DNA of 64,000 nucleotides from JAYPAN01 sp049597955 (GTDB lineage Bacteria > Pseudomonadota > Alphaproteobacteria > RS24). A model generated the notes under the pieces. That model was not told the DNA's origin and made no database searches. It saw only the letters and a list, made by a program, of their open reading frames with translations. Shown piece by piece: positions 53,674 through 62,924 of this stretch (within the stretch, counting starts at the first letter, position 1; each line of letters starts with the position of its first letter). Location of the stretch: positions 62,001 through 126,000 of the forward strand of contig JBMYND010000001.1 in NCBI GenBank assembly GCA_049597955.1, given 5' to 3'. The position numbers were made by a program, and so were the translations under genes.

Positions 53674-55227
53674 ATGACAATACACGATAACACACCGATT
53701 TTGATTGGCTGCGGCCTGACTGTCCAAAAGGAAAAAAACCCGCAAAATGCCAAAGCGCCGATTGATTTGCTGGTTGAGGCAGGTGCATTGGCCTTGGCCG
53801 ATACGGGCGATGACAAAGCAGTGCGCGCGGCGGTGGATGCGGTCGGCTCCATTCGGTTTATCACGGACAGCCCGGAAGCGCGCGCCATTCCTTATGGCAA
53901 ATATCCCAATCCCGCGGCAACCGCCGCGCGGCTGATGGGATTGGCCCCCAAGCGCACATTGCTGGCCGCGACCGGCGGCAATAGCCCGCAAATGATGATA
54001 AATGACATGGCCGAACAAATCAGCCGCGGCAATATTGGGCTTGGCCTGTTAATTGGCGGTGAGGGGTTTGGCTCGCTGATGCGCGCGATTGGGCAGGGGC
54101 TTGATATGTCGCATTGGAATGATGACCCGAATATTGAGCCGGAGCATATTGGCGAGGAAAAAGCCGGTGTTTTGCCGGTAGAACATCGCCACGGGCTGTT
54201 TTTTCCGGTCAATTATTATCCGCTGTTTGAAAATGCGCTGCGCGCCCATTTAGGCCGCGACATGACCACCCACATGCATGCGGTCGGTAAATTAATGGCG
54301 CCGTTCACCGAAACCGCAGCGCAAAACCCCTATAGCTGGTTTCCGGTGGCGCGCACGGCGGAAGAGCTGGTCACGCCAAGCGATGACAATCGCTGGGTCG
54401 GCTATCCTTACCCGAAATATCTGAACGCGGTCATGCGCATTGACCAGGCCTCTGCCGTGGTGATGACGTCGGTCGGCAAGGCACGCGAATTGGGCATTGA
54501 TGAGGGTAAATGGGTTTATTTGCATGGCTGCGCCGACGCCAATGAAATATGGTATGGCATTGAGCGCCCGCAATTGCATCGCTCAATCGCCATTCACGAC
54601 ATGACCAAGCTGGCGCTGGATATGGCCGGTTGGACGATTGACGATATTGACCTGTTCGACCTGTATTCCTGTTTTCCCTCGGCTGTGCAGGTGGCATGCC
54701 GGGAAATGGGCATTGCTGAAGACGACCCGCGCCCATTCACGGTAACCGGCGGCCTGCCTTATTTTGGCGGTGCCGGCAATGCCTATACGCTGATGTCAGT
54801 GGCTCAAATGATGCACCGCTTACGCGCCGCAGCCCCGGGCAGCAAGGGTTTGTGCAATGGCAATGGCTGGTTTTTGACCAAACATGCGCTTGGGCTTTAT
54901 TCAACCGCACCCTTTGAGGGCGCTTGGCAACGCGAAGCGCCATCGGTTTTGCAGGCCAAAATAGAGGCTGGCCCGCGCATGCGCTATGATGAGGCACCGA
55001 CCGGCATGGGACATATTGAAAGCTATACAGTCGCCCATGTCGCCGGCAAGCCGCCGCAGGGCATATTAATGGGGCGCATGGAGGCTACCGGCAATCGGTT
55101 TGTTGCCCATATGACGGGCGAAGGCGCGCATGTGCAAAGGCTGATGCAGGAAGACGGGATTGGCCTGCAAGGCACGCTTGCCCCGCATGAGGATGGCCGC
55201 AATATTTTCACGCCTCACGCGCGTTGA
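53674..55227 (+). CDS. Thiolase-superfamily protein with extra C-terminal domain
   Basis: A 517-residue protein of the SCP-x/thiolase-like branch (acetyl-CoA acetyltransferase-like). The N-terminus MTIHDNTPILIGCGLTVQKEK and the ATGGNSPQMMINDMAEQI block fit the thiolase fold, but the usual nucleophile motif C-G/S-G is replaced around TGGNSPQ. The C-terminal ~110 residues add a domain (LGLYSTAPFEGAW onward; SYTVAHVAGKPPQGILMGR) typical of type 1 thiolase-like proteins. The usual active-site Cys is not evident, so catalysis by the classical route is doubtful. The substrate is unknown. The phosphatase gene follows 20 bp downstream. Confidence 0.82.
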   Translation: MTIHDNTPILIGCGLTVQKEKNPQNAKAPIDLLVEAGALALADTGDDKAVRAAVDAVGSIRFITDSPEARAIPYGKYPNPAATAARLMGLAPKRTLLAATGGNSPQMMINDMAEQISRGNIGLGLLIGGEGFGSLMRAIGQGLDMSHWNDDPNIEPEHIGEEKAGVLPVEHRHGLFFPVNYYPLFENALRAHLGRDMTTHMHAVGKLMAPFTETAAQNPYSWFPVARTAEELVTPSDDNRWVGYPYPKYLNAVMRIDQASAVVMTSVGKARELGIDEGKWVYLHGCADANEIWYGIERPQLHRSIAIHDMTKLALDMAGWTIDDIDLFDLYSCFPSAVQVACREMGIAEDDPRPFTVTGGLPYFGGAGNAYTLMSVAQMMHRLRAAAPGSKGLCNGNGWFLTKHALGLYSTAPFEGAWQREAPSVLQAKIEAGPRMRYDEAPTGMGHIESYTVAHVAGKPPQGILMGRMEATGNRFVAHMTGEGAHVQRLMQEDGIGLQGTLAPHEDGRNIFTPHAR

Positions 55228-55247
55228 GGGGCAAGCAGGTTAACCCG

Positions 55248-55835
55248 ATGAGCAAAACACGCATATATATGATACGCCACGGCAAGGCGGCAGCCGGTTG
55301 GGATGGTCATGCCGACCCCGGCCTTGACGCCACCGGCCACGCCCAAGCCGAGGCGGTGATGGAAGATTTATTGGGCCGGTTTGATGCGCCCGTGCCGGTG
55401 CTGTCCAGCCCGTTGCGGCGCTGTCAGGAAACCGCGGCTCCATTGCTGGCCAAATGGAATATGCAGGCGCAAATCGAACCGCGTGTGGCGGAAATTGTTG
55501 CGCCGGTTGAAGATTTGGCCGCGCGCACGGATTGGCTGCGGCAGGTAATGGCAGGAAGCTGGGCGGCGCTGTTTGCCGACACGACCGGCAGCGCGCCGAA
55601 TTATCGCCAATGGTTTGATGATGTGCTGGCGGCACTGCATGGGCTGAAAGACGCGCCGCATGTGATTGTTTATTCGCATTTTATCGCGCTCAATGTGGCT
55701 TACAGCGCCGCGACCGGTCATGCCGATATGGTCGGCTTTCGGCCGGATAATTGCTCAATGACGATTTTTGAAACCGATGGCACCAATCTGACCCTCGTGG
55801 AAAAAGGACAAGAGGCCGAGACGCGGGTGAATTAG
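55248..55835 (+). CDS. Histidine phosphatase family protein
   Basis: Phosphohistidine-type phosphatase of the phosphoglycerate-mutase-like superfamily. It has 195 residues. The catalytic RHG is Arg10-His11-Gly12 (IYMIRHGKAA); the second Arg is in SSPLRRCQETAAPL, and the later His is in VIVYSHFIALNVA. The start at 55248 follows the thiolase-like gene closely. Whether it acts on proteins, sugars or CoA-linked compounds is not visible. Confidence 0.9.
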   Translation: MSKTRIYMIRHGKAAAGWDGHADPGLDATGHAQAEAVMEDLLGRFDAPVPVLSSPLRRCQETAAPLLAKWNMQAQIEPRVAEIVAPVEDLAARTDWLRQVMAGSWAALFADTTGSAPNYRQWFDDVLAALHGLKDAPHVIVYSHFIALNVAYSAATGHADMVGFRPDNCSMTIFETDGTNLTLVEKGQEAETRVN

Positions 55836-55903
55836 CCCGCAAGGGTGCAATTTACACACTGGCTTTTCCCGTTTTGGCCTGCTATAGAGCCGCAATCATT
55901 TTA

Positions 55904-55988
55904 GCGGGCGTGGCGGAATTGGTAGACGCGCCAGATTTAGGTTCTGGTGCCGAAAGGTGTGGGGGTTCAAGTCCCTCCGCCCGCACCA
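55904..55988 (+). tRNA. tRNA-Leu (anticodon TAG)
   Basis: 85 nt including an encoded CCA. The acceptor arm GCGGGCG pairs with CGCCCGC, the anticodon arm is CCAGA-TTTAGGT-TCTGG with TAG in the loop, a long variable arm (class II) is present and the T-loop is GTTCAAG. It lies in the gap between the phosphatase gene and tig. A TATAGA at 55883-55888 is a possible -10. Confidence 0.97.
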
Positions 55989-56041
55989 TTTGGATGACGG
56001 CAAAAGTCAGACGATATCAAACCCTTTGAGAGGTGAGGAAA

Positions 56042-57580
56042 ATGGATATTAAAGAAGTAAACACTGAAGGGCTGGCGCGGGCGCTGCAAATCTCAATTCC
56101 GGCATCTGATTTGCAGACGCGGCTTGATGCGCGCATTGATGAAATCAAAGGGACAGTGCAGTTGAAAGGCTTTCGTCCGGGCAAAGTGCCGGCAGCGCAT
56201 ATCCGCAAAACCTATGGCACGCAGCTTATGGGCGAGCTTATCCAGCAAACAGTGAGCGAAAGCAGCGAAGAAATGCTCAAGCAGCGCGATGAGCGCCCCG
56301 CCATGCAGCCCGAAATCAAACTGGTTGGCGATGTTGACCCGGTGATGAAAGGCGAGGCTGATTTGGTTTATGACATCAGCTTTGAAATTATCCCGCCAAT
56401 CACGCTGGCCGATTTTTCCAAGCTGAAATTGTCGCGTCCGGTCGTTGAAGTTGGCGATGAGCAAATTAACGAGGCGTTGGAGCGGCTGGCCGCCTCGCGC
56501 AAATCCTTCAAAGCGCGTGGCAAAACTGCCAAGGCGCGCGATGGCGATCAGGTGAAGATTGACTTTATCGGTCGCATTGACGGCGAGGCGTTTGAAGGCG
56601 GCGCAGGCGAAGGCTTTGATTTGGAGCTTGGCTCGGGCCAATTCATCCCCGGTTTTGAAGAGCAGCTTGTCGGCGCCAAAGCCGGCAACAAGGTAGATGT
56701 CAGTGTCAGCTTCCCGGAAGATTATGGCAGCGCCGATTTGGCGGGCAAGGCAGCCATTTTTGAATGCACAGTGCATGAAGTCAGCGAGCCGACCGAGGCG
56801 GTGATTGATGATGAATTTGCCACTTCGCTGGGCATTGAGAGCCTCGACAAGCTGAAAGAGGCGATGCGCGACCAGATTGCCGGTGATTACGGGCAAATGT
56901 CGCGCGGTCATTTGAAAAAAGATTTGCTGGATAAACTCAGCGACAGCCATGATTTTGAGCTGCCGCCGTCAATGGTCAAGCTTGAATTTGACCAGATTTG
57001 GCACCAATTCGAACATGAGCTAGAAAATCAGGGCAAGAAACTCGACGAGCTTGACGAGTCGGAAGAGGATTTGCGCGGCGAATATATGGGCATTGCCGAG
57101 CGCCGCGTGCGCACCGGTTTGGTGCTGGCCGAAGTGGGCAATAGCAATGACATTCAGGTGACGCAGGAAGAGTTGAACCAGGGGCTGATGCAGCGCGTTC
57201 AGCAATTCCCCGGTCAGGAACAGCAGGTTTTTGAGTATTTCCGCAATAATCCGGAAGCACTGGCGCAATTGCGTGCGCCGATTTTCGAGGAAAAAGTGGT
57301 CGATTTCATTTGTGAATTGGCCGATGTTACCGAGCGCACCGTATCGGTCGAAGAGTTAATGCGCGATCCGGGCGAAGAGGCACCGGCGGAAGCAGCCAAG
57401 CCGAAGAAAAAACCGGCGGCCAAAAATGCTGACAGTAAGGGCGAAGCCAAAAAGGCACCTGCCAAGAAAACTGCGGCCAAGAAAACTGCGGCCAAGAAAC
57501 CGGCAGCCAAGAAACCGGCAGCCAAGAAACCCGCCGCAAAAAAACCGGCGGCCAAAAAGGCTGATAAGGACAAGGCTTAA
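56042..57580 (+). CDS. tig: Trigger factor with a Lys/Ala/Pro-rich C-terminal tail
   Basis: Ribosome-bound chaperone and prolyl isomerase for nascent chains. It has 512 residues against a usual 430-450. The ribosome-docking loop GFRPGKVP is at 43-50, the FKBP-type PPIase domain spans about 160-245 and the C-terminal chaperone arms follow. From about residue 452 an added tail is nearly all Lys, Ala and Pro, with six AKKTA/AKKPA repeats, like histone H1 or mycobacterial HupB tails. ATG 56042 has GGTGAGG upstream. It leads the tig-clpP-clpX-lon cluster. Confidence 0.96.
   Translation: MDIKEVNTEGLARALQISIPASDLQTRLDARIDEIKGTVQLKGFRPGKVPAAHIRKTYGTQLMGELIQQTVSESSEEMLKQRDERPAMQPEIKLVGDVDPVMKGEADLVYDISFEIIPPITLADFSKLKLSRPVVEVGDEQINEALERLAASRKSFKARGKTAKARDGDQVKIDFIGRIDGEAFEGGAGEGFDLELGSGQFIPGFEEQLVGAKAGNKVDVSVSFPEDYGSADLAGKAAIFECTVHEVSEPTEAVIDDEFATSLGIESLDKLKEAMRDQIAGDYGQMSRGHLKKDLLDKLSDSHDFELPPSMVKLEFDQIWHQFEHELENQGKKLDELDESEEDLRGEYMGIAERRVRTGLVLAEVGNSNDIQVTQEELNQGLMQRVQQFPGQEQQVFEYFRNNPEALAQLRAPIFEEKVVDFICELADVTERTVSVEELMRDPGEEAPAEAAKPKKKPAAKNADSKGEAKKAPAKKTAAKKTAAKKPAAKKPAAKKPAAKKPAAKKADKDKA
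57461..57550 (+). repeat. 15-bp tandem repeat encoding AKK(T/P)A in tig
   Basis: Six consecutive 15-bp units of the form GCC AAG AAA (ACT/CCG) GC(G/A), with a partial seventh. Units differ mostly at third positions and by T or P at the fourth codon, which points to expansion by slippage with the protein pattern kept. Confidence 0.92.
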
Positions 57581-57603
57581 CCAGCCCGGCAAGATTTGTG
57601 AGC

Positions 57604-57626
57604 GAGGGGCGTTTCATACGTCCCTC
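57604..57626 (+). terminator. Hairpin after tig
   Basis: The stem GAGGGGCG/CGTCCCTC (8 pairs, one G-U) with loop TTTCATA lies 24 bp past the tig stop. The following AATCTGTTTG is only weakly T-rich, so termination may be partial. Confidence 0.55.
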
Positions 57627-57656
57627 AATCTGTTTGGGCGATTATTGCGCAATTTT

Positions 57657-57699
57657 GCCATTTCAGCAGATGGCGCGCCATTTCAGCCGATAATGGCGC
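57657..57699. repeat. Imperfect tandem direct repeat between tig and clpP
   Basis: Two abutting units starting GCCATTTCAGC (57657-57676 and 57677-57699), both ending in GGCGC; the second is 3 bases longer. They lie about 90 bp upstream of clpP. The 206-bp tig-clpP gap has no gene; a promoter for clpP is expected here but I see no convincing heat-shock box. Confidence 0.65.
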
Positions 57700-57786
57700 T
57701 GCAATCAGGCCATTATGACGCGGCCGTAAAATTTATCTTGGCCTTTGCGGCAAAGCGCGCCACATTTATGTCAACCGGAGGCAATG

Positions 57787-58431
57787 ATGCACGACCCTAT
57801 TGATACTTATATGAATACGCTTGTCCCCATGGTGGTGGAGCAATCCAGCCGCGGGGAGCGGGCATTTGACATTTATTCGCGCCTGCTGAAAGAGCGGGTG
57901 ATATTTATTACCGGTGCGATTGAAGACTACATGGCCAGCCTGGTAACAGCGCAATTGCTGTTTCTGGAGGCGGAAAATCCGAAAAAGGAAATATCCATGT
58001 ATATTAACTCGCCGGGCGGTGTTGTGACATCGGGCATGGCGATTTATGACACAATGCAATATATCCGCGCGCCGGTGGCGACATTGTGCATTGGTCAGGC
58101 CGCATCTATGGGGTCGCTTTTGCTGGCGGCCGGGGCGGCGGGCATGCGCTATGCATTGCCCAATGCGCGCATTATGGTGCATCAGCCTTCGGGCGGCTTT
58201 CAAGGTCAAGCCTCGGATATTGAGCGCCATGCCAAGGAAATCTTGGATATGCGCACAAGGCTGAACAAAATTTATGTCACCCATACCGGTCAGACATTGC
58301 GTAAAATCGAAGATGCGCTGGAGCGTGATACATTTATGACCGCCGAACAGGCGCGCGATTTTGGTATTGTTGATGAAGTGACCGACAAACGCGGCGGCGA
58401 GGCCGATGAGGCGGACGGGCAGAGTGACTGA
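57787..58431 (+). CDS. clpP: ATP-dependent Clp protease proteolytic subunit
   Basis: Serine protease barrel of ClpXP/ClpAP. It has 214 residues, the usual length. The catalytic Ser is in GQAASMGSLLLAAG, the His in ARIMVHQPSGG, and the Asp falls in the handle region after EILDMRTRLN. Tandem ATGs at 57784 and 57787; the second has GGAGG five bases upstream. clpX follows 108 bp downstream. Confidence 0.98.
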   Translation: MHDPIDTYMNTLVPMVVEQSSRGERAFDIYSRLLKERVIFITGAIEDYMASLVTAQLLFLEAENPKKEISMYINSPGGVVTSGMAIYDTMQYIRAPVATLCIGQAASMGSLLLAAGAAGMRYALPNARIMVHQPSGGFQGQASDIERHAKEILDMRTRLNKIYVTHTGQTLRKIEDALERDTFMTAEQARDFGIVDEVTDKRGGEADEADGQSD

Positions 58432-58493
58432 TTTAGAACTTGCGGCTGTGTCATCTTCGTGATGAACTGAAAGTGATTTGGCCGATTTGGCAC

Positions 58494-58507
58494 AGAATAT
58501 GTATTCT
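58494..58507. promoter_or_regulatory. Inverted repeat and possible promoter upstream of clpX
   Basis: AGAATATGTATTCT has 6-bp arms around a TG centre. A candidate -10 TATTCT (58502-58507) lies within it, with TTGGCC (58478-58483) 18 bp upstream as a weak -35. The arrangement suggests an operator over the -10 of a clpX promoter, but no protein is indicated. Confidence 0.35.
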
Positions 58508-58539
58508 CCTGCGTATCAAGACACTGGAAAGGGCAAGAA

Positions 58540-59820
58540 ATGAGCAAAGTTGGCGGAACAGGCGACAGCAAGAACACGCTGTATTGTTCATTTTGTGGCA
58601 AAAGCCAGCATGAAGTTCGTAAGCTGATTGCCGGGCCTACCGTATTCATTTGCGATGAATGCGTTGAGCTGTGCATGGATATTATCCGTGAAGAAAGCAA
58701 GGCGTCGCTTGTTAAATCGCGCGAGGGTGTGCCGACACCAAATGAAATTCTCGAAGTGCTGGATGATTATGTGATTGGCCAATCCCACGCCAAGCGTGTG
58801 TTGTCGGTCGCCGTTCATAATCATTATAAGCGCCTCAACCATGCCGGCAAAAGCGGCGAAGTGGAGCTTGCAAAATCCAATATTTTGCTGGTCGGCCCAA
58901 CCGGTTGCGGCAAGACGCTGCTGGCGCAAACGCTGGCTCGGATTCTCGATGTGCCGTTCACCATGGCTGATGCGACCACGCTGACCGAAGCCGGTTATGT
59001 GGGCGAAGATGTCGAAAATATCATTCTGAAACTGTTGCAGGCCGCTGATTATAATGTCGAGCGCGCCCAACGCGGCATTGTCTATATTGATGAAGTCGAT
59101 AAAATCAGCCGCAAGGCGGATAATCCGTCCATCACCCGCGATGTGTCGGGTGAGGGTGTGCAACAAGCCTTGCTGAAAATTATGGAAGGCACAGTTGCGT
59201 CTGTGCCGCCGCAAGGTGGGCGCAAGCATCCGCAACAGGAATTTTTGCAGGTTGATACGACCAATATATTGTTTATTTGCGGAGGCGCTTTTGCCGGTCT
59301 GGAACAGGTGATTGCGCGGCGCGGCAATGAAACCTCAATCGGTTTTAATGCGCGGGTGGATACGCCTGACGAGCGCAATACGGGCGAATTGCTGAAAGAG
59401 CTGGAGCCGGAAGATTTGCTGAAATTCGGCCTGATACCGGAATTTGTCGGGCGTTTGCCGGTGCTGGCGACGCTGGAAGATTTGGATGAGGATGCGCTGG
59501 TCAAGATTTTGAGCCAACCGAAAAATGCGCTGGTCAAGCAATATCAGCGCCTGTTCGATATGGAAAACACGCAATTGACGTTTAGCGATGATGCGCTGTT
59601 TGCCATTGCGCGGCGCGCCATTGAGCGTAAAACCGGCGCGCGCGGCCTGCGCTCGGTGATTGAGGGCATATTGCTCGACACCATGTTTGAACTGCCGGCC
59701 ATGGATGGCGTGCAGGAAGTGGTGATTAGCCGCGAAGTGGTCGAGGGTGAAGCCCAACCGCTGTATATTTACGCTGAAAAAGGCGAAGCTGACCCGGCAA
59801 CAGCCTCCTCCGCCTCCTGA
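58540..59820 (+). CDS. clpX: ATP-dependent Clp protease ATP-binding subunit ClpX
   Basis: AAA+ unfoldase that feeds ClpP; in alphaproteobacteria it also drives cell-cycle proteolysis. It has 426 residues. The N-terminal zinc-binding domain has CSFCGKS and CDECVELC. Walker A is GPTGCGKT, Walker B is IVYIDEVDKI, and the RKHPQQEF and RNTGELLKELEPEDLLKFGLIPEF regions are typical in pattern. The start at 58540 has GGAAAGGGC upstream. Confidence 0.98.
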   Translation: MSKVGGTGDSKNTLYCSFCGKSQHEVRKLIAGPTVFICDECVELCMDIIREESKASLVKSREGVPTPNEILEVLDDYVIGQSHAKRVLSVAVHNHYKRLNHAGKSGEVELAKSNILLVGPTGCGKTLLAQTLARILDVPFTMADATTLTEAGYVGEDVENIILKLLQAADYNVERAQRGIVYIDEVDKISRKADNPSITRDVSGEGVQQALLKIMEGTVASVPPQGGRKHPQQEFLQVDTTNILFICGGAFAGLEQVIARRGNETSIGFNARVDTPDERNTGELLKELEPEDLLKFGLIPEFVGRLPVLATLEDLDEDALVKILSQPKNALVKQYQRLFDMENTQLTFSDDALFAIARRAIERKTGARGLRSVIEGILLDTMFELPAMDGVQEVVISREVVEGEAQPLYIYAEKGEADPATASSAS

Positions 59821-59990
59821 TTTTCGCTTTGGCGCGCGGGTAAATCTATTCCCGCAAACCATGTATTTGCGACTTTTTGTCATTGTTGCTTGTCCGCAGT
59901 TGAAAAACGGGTGGATAATGACCACATCATCTTTGACGGATTTTTAGGAATCGACGGTTAATAACCGGGTTAAACAGAAAGTTGGTTGAT

Positions 59991-62411
59991 ATGACAGATA
60001 CGCAAGACGCACAAAAAGAAATTCCCGAAGTTCTGCCGGTTCTGCCGCTGCGCAATATTGTGGTGTTTCCCGGCATGATTGTGCCGCTTTTTGTTGGCCG
60101 CGAAAAATCTATTCGCGCCCTTGAAGAAGTCATGGCCGATGACAAGGAAATGCTGCTGGTCAGCCAGCGCGATGGCGACCAAGATGAGCCAACCACCGAT
60201 GAATTATATGAAATCGGCACAATGGGGTCGATTTTGCAAATGCTGAAACTGCCCGACGGCACGGTTAAAGTGCTGGTCGAAGGGACAAGGCGGGCGCGCA
60301 TTATTGATTATTTGGATAATGAGAATTTCTTTGAAGCCGGTGCTTTGGCGCTTGCTGAAGAAGTTGAGGATGGCGAGGAATTGCAGGCTTTGGTGCGCTC
60401 CGTCGTCGGCCAATTTGAAGGCTATGTTAAACTGAACCGGAAAATACCGCCGGAAGTGCAATCCAATGTCAGCCAGTTAAGCGATCCGGTGAAACTTGCC
60501 GACACGATTGCCGGCCATTTGAACATCACGATGGAAGAAAAGCAGAAATTGCTCGAAATTCTGTCGGTCAGCGCCCGCCTTGAGGCGATTTTGGCGCATA
60601 TGGAAGGCGAGGTCGGCGTCTTGCAGGTGGAGAAAAAAATCCGTGGCCGCGTCAAACGGCAAATGGAAAAGACCCAGCGCGAATATTATTTGAACGAGCA
60701 ATTAAAGGCGATTCAAAAAGAATTGGGCGAGGATGAAGACGGTGGCAATGAAATCACCGAGCTTGAGGAGCGCATTAAGGAAACCCGCCTGTCCAAGGAA
60801 GCGCGCGAAAAAGCCCAAGCCGAATTGAAAAAGCTGAAATCCATGTCGCCCATGTCGGCCGAGGCAACAGTGGTGCGCAATTATCTTGACTGGTTGCTGG
60901 CTGTGCCATGGGGCAAGAAAAGCCGCACCAAAAAAGACCTGTCCAAGGCTGAAGAAATTCTCAATGCCGACCATTACGGGCTGGAGAAAGTCAAGGAACG
61001 GATATTGGAATATCTTGCGGTGCAACAACGCTCGAAGAAATTGCGCGGCCCGATATTATGTCTGGTCGGCCCACCCGGCGTCGGTAAAACCTCATTGGGC
61101 AAATCCATTGCGCGGGCGACCGGGCGCGAATTTGTTCGCATGTCGCTGGGCGGCGTGCGCGATGAAAGCGAGATTCGCGGCCACCGGCGCACCTATATCG
61201 GCTCCATGCCGGGCAAGGTGGTGCAATCGATGAAAAAGGTGAAAGCGGTCAATCCGCTTATGCTGCTTGATGAGATAGACAAGCTGGGCGCCGATTATCG
61301 CGGCGACCCGTCTTCGGCCCTGCTCGAAGTGCTTGACCCGGAGCAGAACAGCACATTTGCCGACCATTATATGGAGGTTGATTATGACCTCTCAAATGTG
61401 ATGTTTGTGACCACCGCCAATTCGCTGAACATTCCCGGCCCGCTGCTTGACCGGATGGAAATCATCCGCATTGCCGGTTACACGGAAGATGAGAAAATCG
61501 AAATCGCCCATCAACATTTGCTGCCGCAAGCGATTGAAGAACACGGGTTGCGGCGCGGCGAGTTTGAAATTGACGAAGACGCGATTCGCAAACTCATCCG
61601 CAATTATACGCGCGAAGCCGGTGTGCGCGGGCTGAAGCGCGAACTGGCATCGCTGAGCCGCAAAGCGGTGACCGAAATCATTAAGGGCAAGGCCAAGCAG
61701 GTGAAAATAACGCCGGACAATCTGGCTGATTTTGCCGGCGTGGAACGCTTCCGCTTCGGCATTGCCGAAATGGAAGACCAGATTGGGGTTGTTACCGGTC
61801 TGGCCTGGACGGAAGTGGGCGGCGAATTGCTGACTATTGAAGGGGTCATGCTGCCGGGCAAAGGGCGTATGACGACCACTGGCAAGCTGGGTGATGTGAT
61901 GAAGGAATCAATTAACGCCGCGTCATCCTATGTGCGCTCGCGCAGTACCATATTCGGCATTGAGCCGCCCTTGTTTGAGCGCAAGGATATTCACGTTCAT
62001 GTGCCGGAAGGGGCGACGCCGAAAGACGGCCCGTCTGCCGGCACGGCCATGGCAACAGCGATTGTGTCGGTGATGACCGGCATACCTGTCCGCAAGGAAG
62101 TGGCGATGACCGGCGAGGTGACTTTGCGCGGTCGGGTGCTGCCAATTGGCGGGCTGAAGGAAAAATTGCTGGCCGCTTTGCGCGGCGGTATCGCCAAGGT
62201 TTTGATACCCAAGGAAAATGAAAAAGACTTGGCGGATGTCCCTGACAATATCAAGGAAGGGCTTGAAATCGTGCCGGTTGAAAGCATGGATGAAGTGCTG
62301 TCACATGCCTTGCAGCATGTCCCTTCGGCGATTGAATGGGATGAAGAAGCCTATTATGCCAGTCGCCAAGTGACACAAGGAGACGGTCAGGAAATCCCGC
62401 AAGCCCACTGA
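59991..62411 (+). CDS. lon: ATP-dependent protease La (Lon)
   Basis: AAA+ serine protease that removes misfolded and regulatory proteins. It has 806 residues, the usual LonA length. N-terminal substrate domain (VLPLRNIVVFPGMIVPLFVG), Walker A GPPGVGKTS, Walker B PLMLLDEIDK, then the catalytic Ser in PKDGPSAGTAMA and Lys in GGLKEKLLAALRGG. ATG 59991 is preferred over a TTG three codons upstream. It lies 170 bp after clpX and 136 bp before the HU gene, the order common in proteobacteria. Confidence 0.98.
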   Translation: MTDTQDAQKEIPEVLPVLPLRNIVVFPGMIVPLFVGREKSIRALEEVMADDKEMLLVSQRDGDQDEPTTDELYEIGTMGSILQMLKLPDGTVKVLVEGTRRARIIDYLDNENFFEAGALALAEEVEDGEELQALVRSVVGQFEGYVKLNRKIPPEVQSNVSQLSDPVKLADTIAGHLNITMEEKQKLLEILSVSARLEAILAHMEGEVGVLQVEKKIRGRVKRQMEKTQREYYLNEQLKAIQKELGEDEDGGNEITELEERIKETRLSKEAREKAQAELKKLKSMSPMSAEATVVRNYLDWLLAVPWGKKSRTKKDLSKAEEILNADHYGLEKVKERILEYLAVQQRSKKLRGPILCLVGPPGVGKTSLGKSIARATGREFVRMSLGGVRDESEIRGHRRTYIGSMPGKVVQSMKKVKAVNPLMLLDEIDKLGADYRGDPSSALLEVLDPEQNSTFADHYMEVDYDLSNVMFVTTANSLNIPGPLLDRMEIIRIAGYTEDEKIEIAHQHLLPQAIEEHGLRRGEFEIDEDAIRKLIRNYTREAGVRGLKRELASLSRKAVTEIIKGKAKQVKITPDNLADFAGVERFRFGIAEMEDQIGVVTGLAWTEVGGELLTIEGVMLPGKGRMTTTGKLGDVMKESINAASSYVRSRSTIFGIEPPLFERKDIHVHVPEGATPKDGPSAGTAMATAIVSVMTGIPVRKEVAMTGEVTLRGRVLPIGGLKEKLLAALRGGIAKVLIPKENEKDLADVPDNIKEGLEIVPVESMDEVLSHALQHVPSAIEWDEEAYYASRQVTQGDGQEIPQAH

Positions 62412-62547
62412 TTTGGACGATTTTGAGGTTTTTTTGACATTTTTTTGCGGAAAAGTGCCATTTTCGGGTGTTTTTCTTTGACGAAAACATGAATCGGCGC
62501 ATAGGTTGAGAGGTCAATATCTGTTAGCCTTATGAGGAGGGGTTTAG

Positions 62548-62820
62548 ATGAACAAAAATGATTTGATCAGTCAGGTCGCCGATGATGCCGGTCTGTCCAA
62601 AGCCGATGCCACAAAAGCCGTAGACGCTGTGTTTGACAGCATTGCCGGTGTTCTGGGCAAAGGCGGTGAAGTTCGTTTGGTAGGCTTCGGCACTTTCTCC
62701 GTTGCCCATCGCAAGGCGACGACAGGCCGCAACCCGCGCACGGGTGAAGCCATTCAAATTGCTGCTTCTAAACAGCCCAAATTCAAAGCCGGTAAAGGTT
62801 TGAAAGACGCCGTTAACTAA
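62548..62820 (+). CDS. hupB: DNA-binding protein HU
   Basis: Nucleoid-associated histone-like protein. It has 90 residues, the usual length. The family block GFGTFSVAHRKATTGRNPRTGE, which carries the DNA-intercalating arm (RNPRTG), is complete. The start has a strong GAGGAGGGG. A weak promoter, TTGACG with ATAGGT 17 bp later, may lie just after lon. A clear terminator follows. Confidence 0.97.
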   Translation: MNKNDLISQVADDAGLSKADATKAVDAVFDSIAGVLGKGGEVRLVGFGTFSVAHRKATTGRNPRTGEAIQIAASKQPKFKAGKGLKDAVN

Positions 62821-62846
62821 GCATATTTTAGTGCGGTAATAATGGG

Positions 62847-62887
62847 CGCTGGCCTGAGATTTATTCTCGGTCAGCGTCTTTTTTTTT
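62847..62887 (+). terminator. Rho-independent terminator after HU gene
   Basis: The stem CGCTGGCC-(T)-GAGA pairs with TCTC-GGTCAGCG (one bulged T, one G-U) around a short AT loop and is followed by TC and an uninterrupted run of nine Ts. Confidence 0.92.
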
Positions 62888-62924
62888 GCTTTTTTCCTGC
62901 AGATGCGCTAAACGCGTCCCTCGA

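Noticed and set aside
57727..57770. Heat-shock sigma-32 promoter ahead of clpP (CTTGGC ... CACATT)
   Set aside because: Neither element nor the 18-bp spacing matches the consensus well enough to claim.
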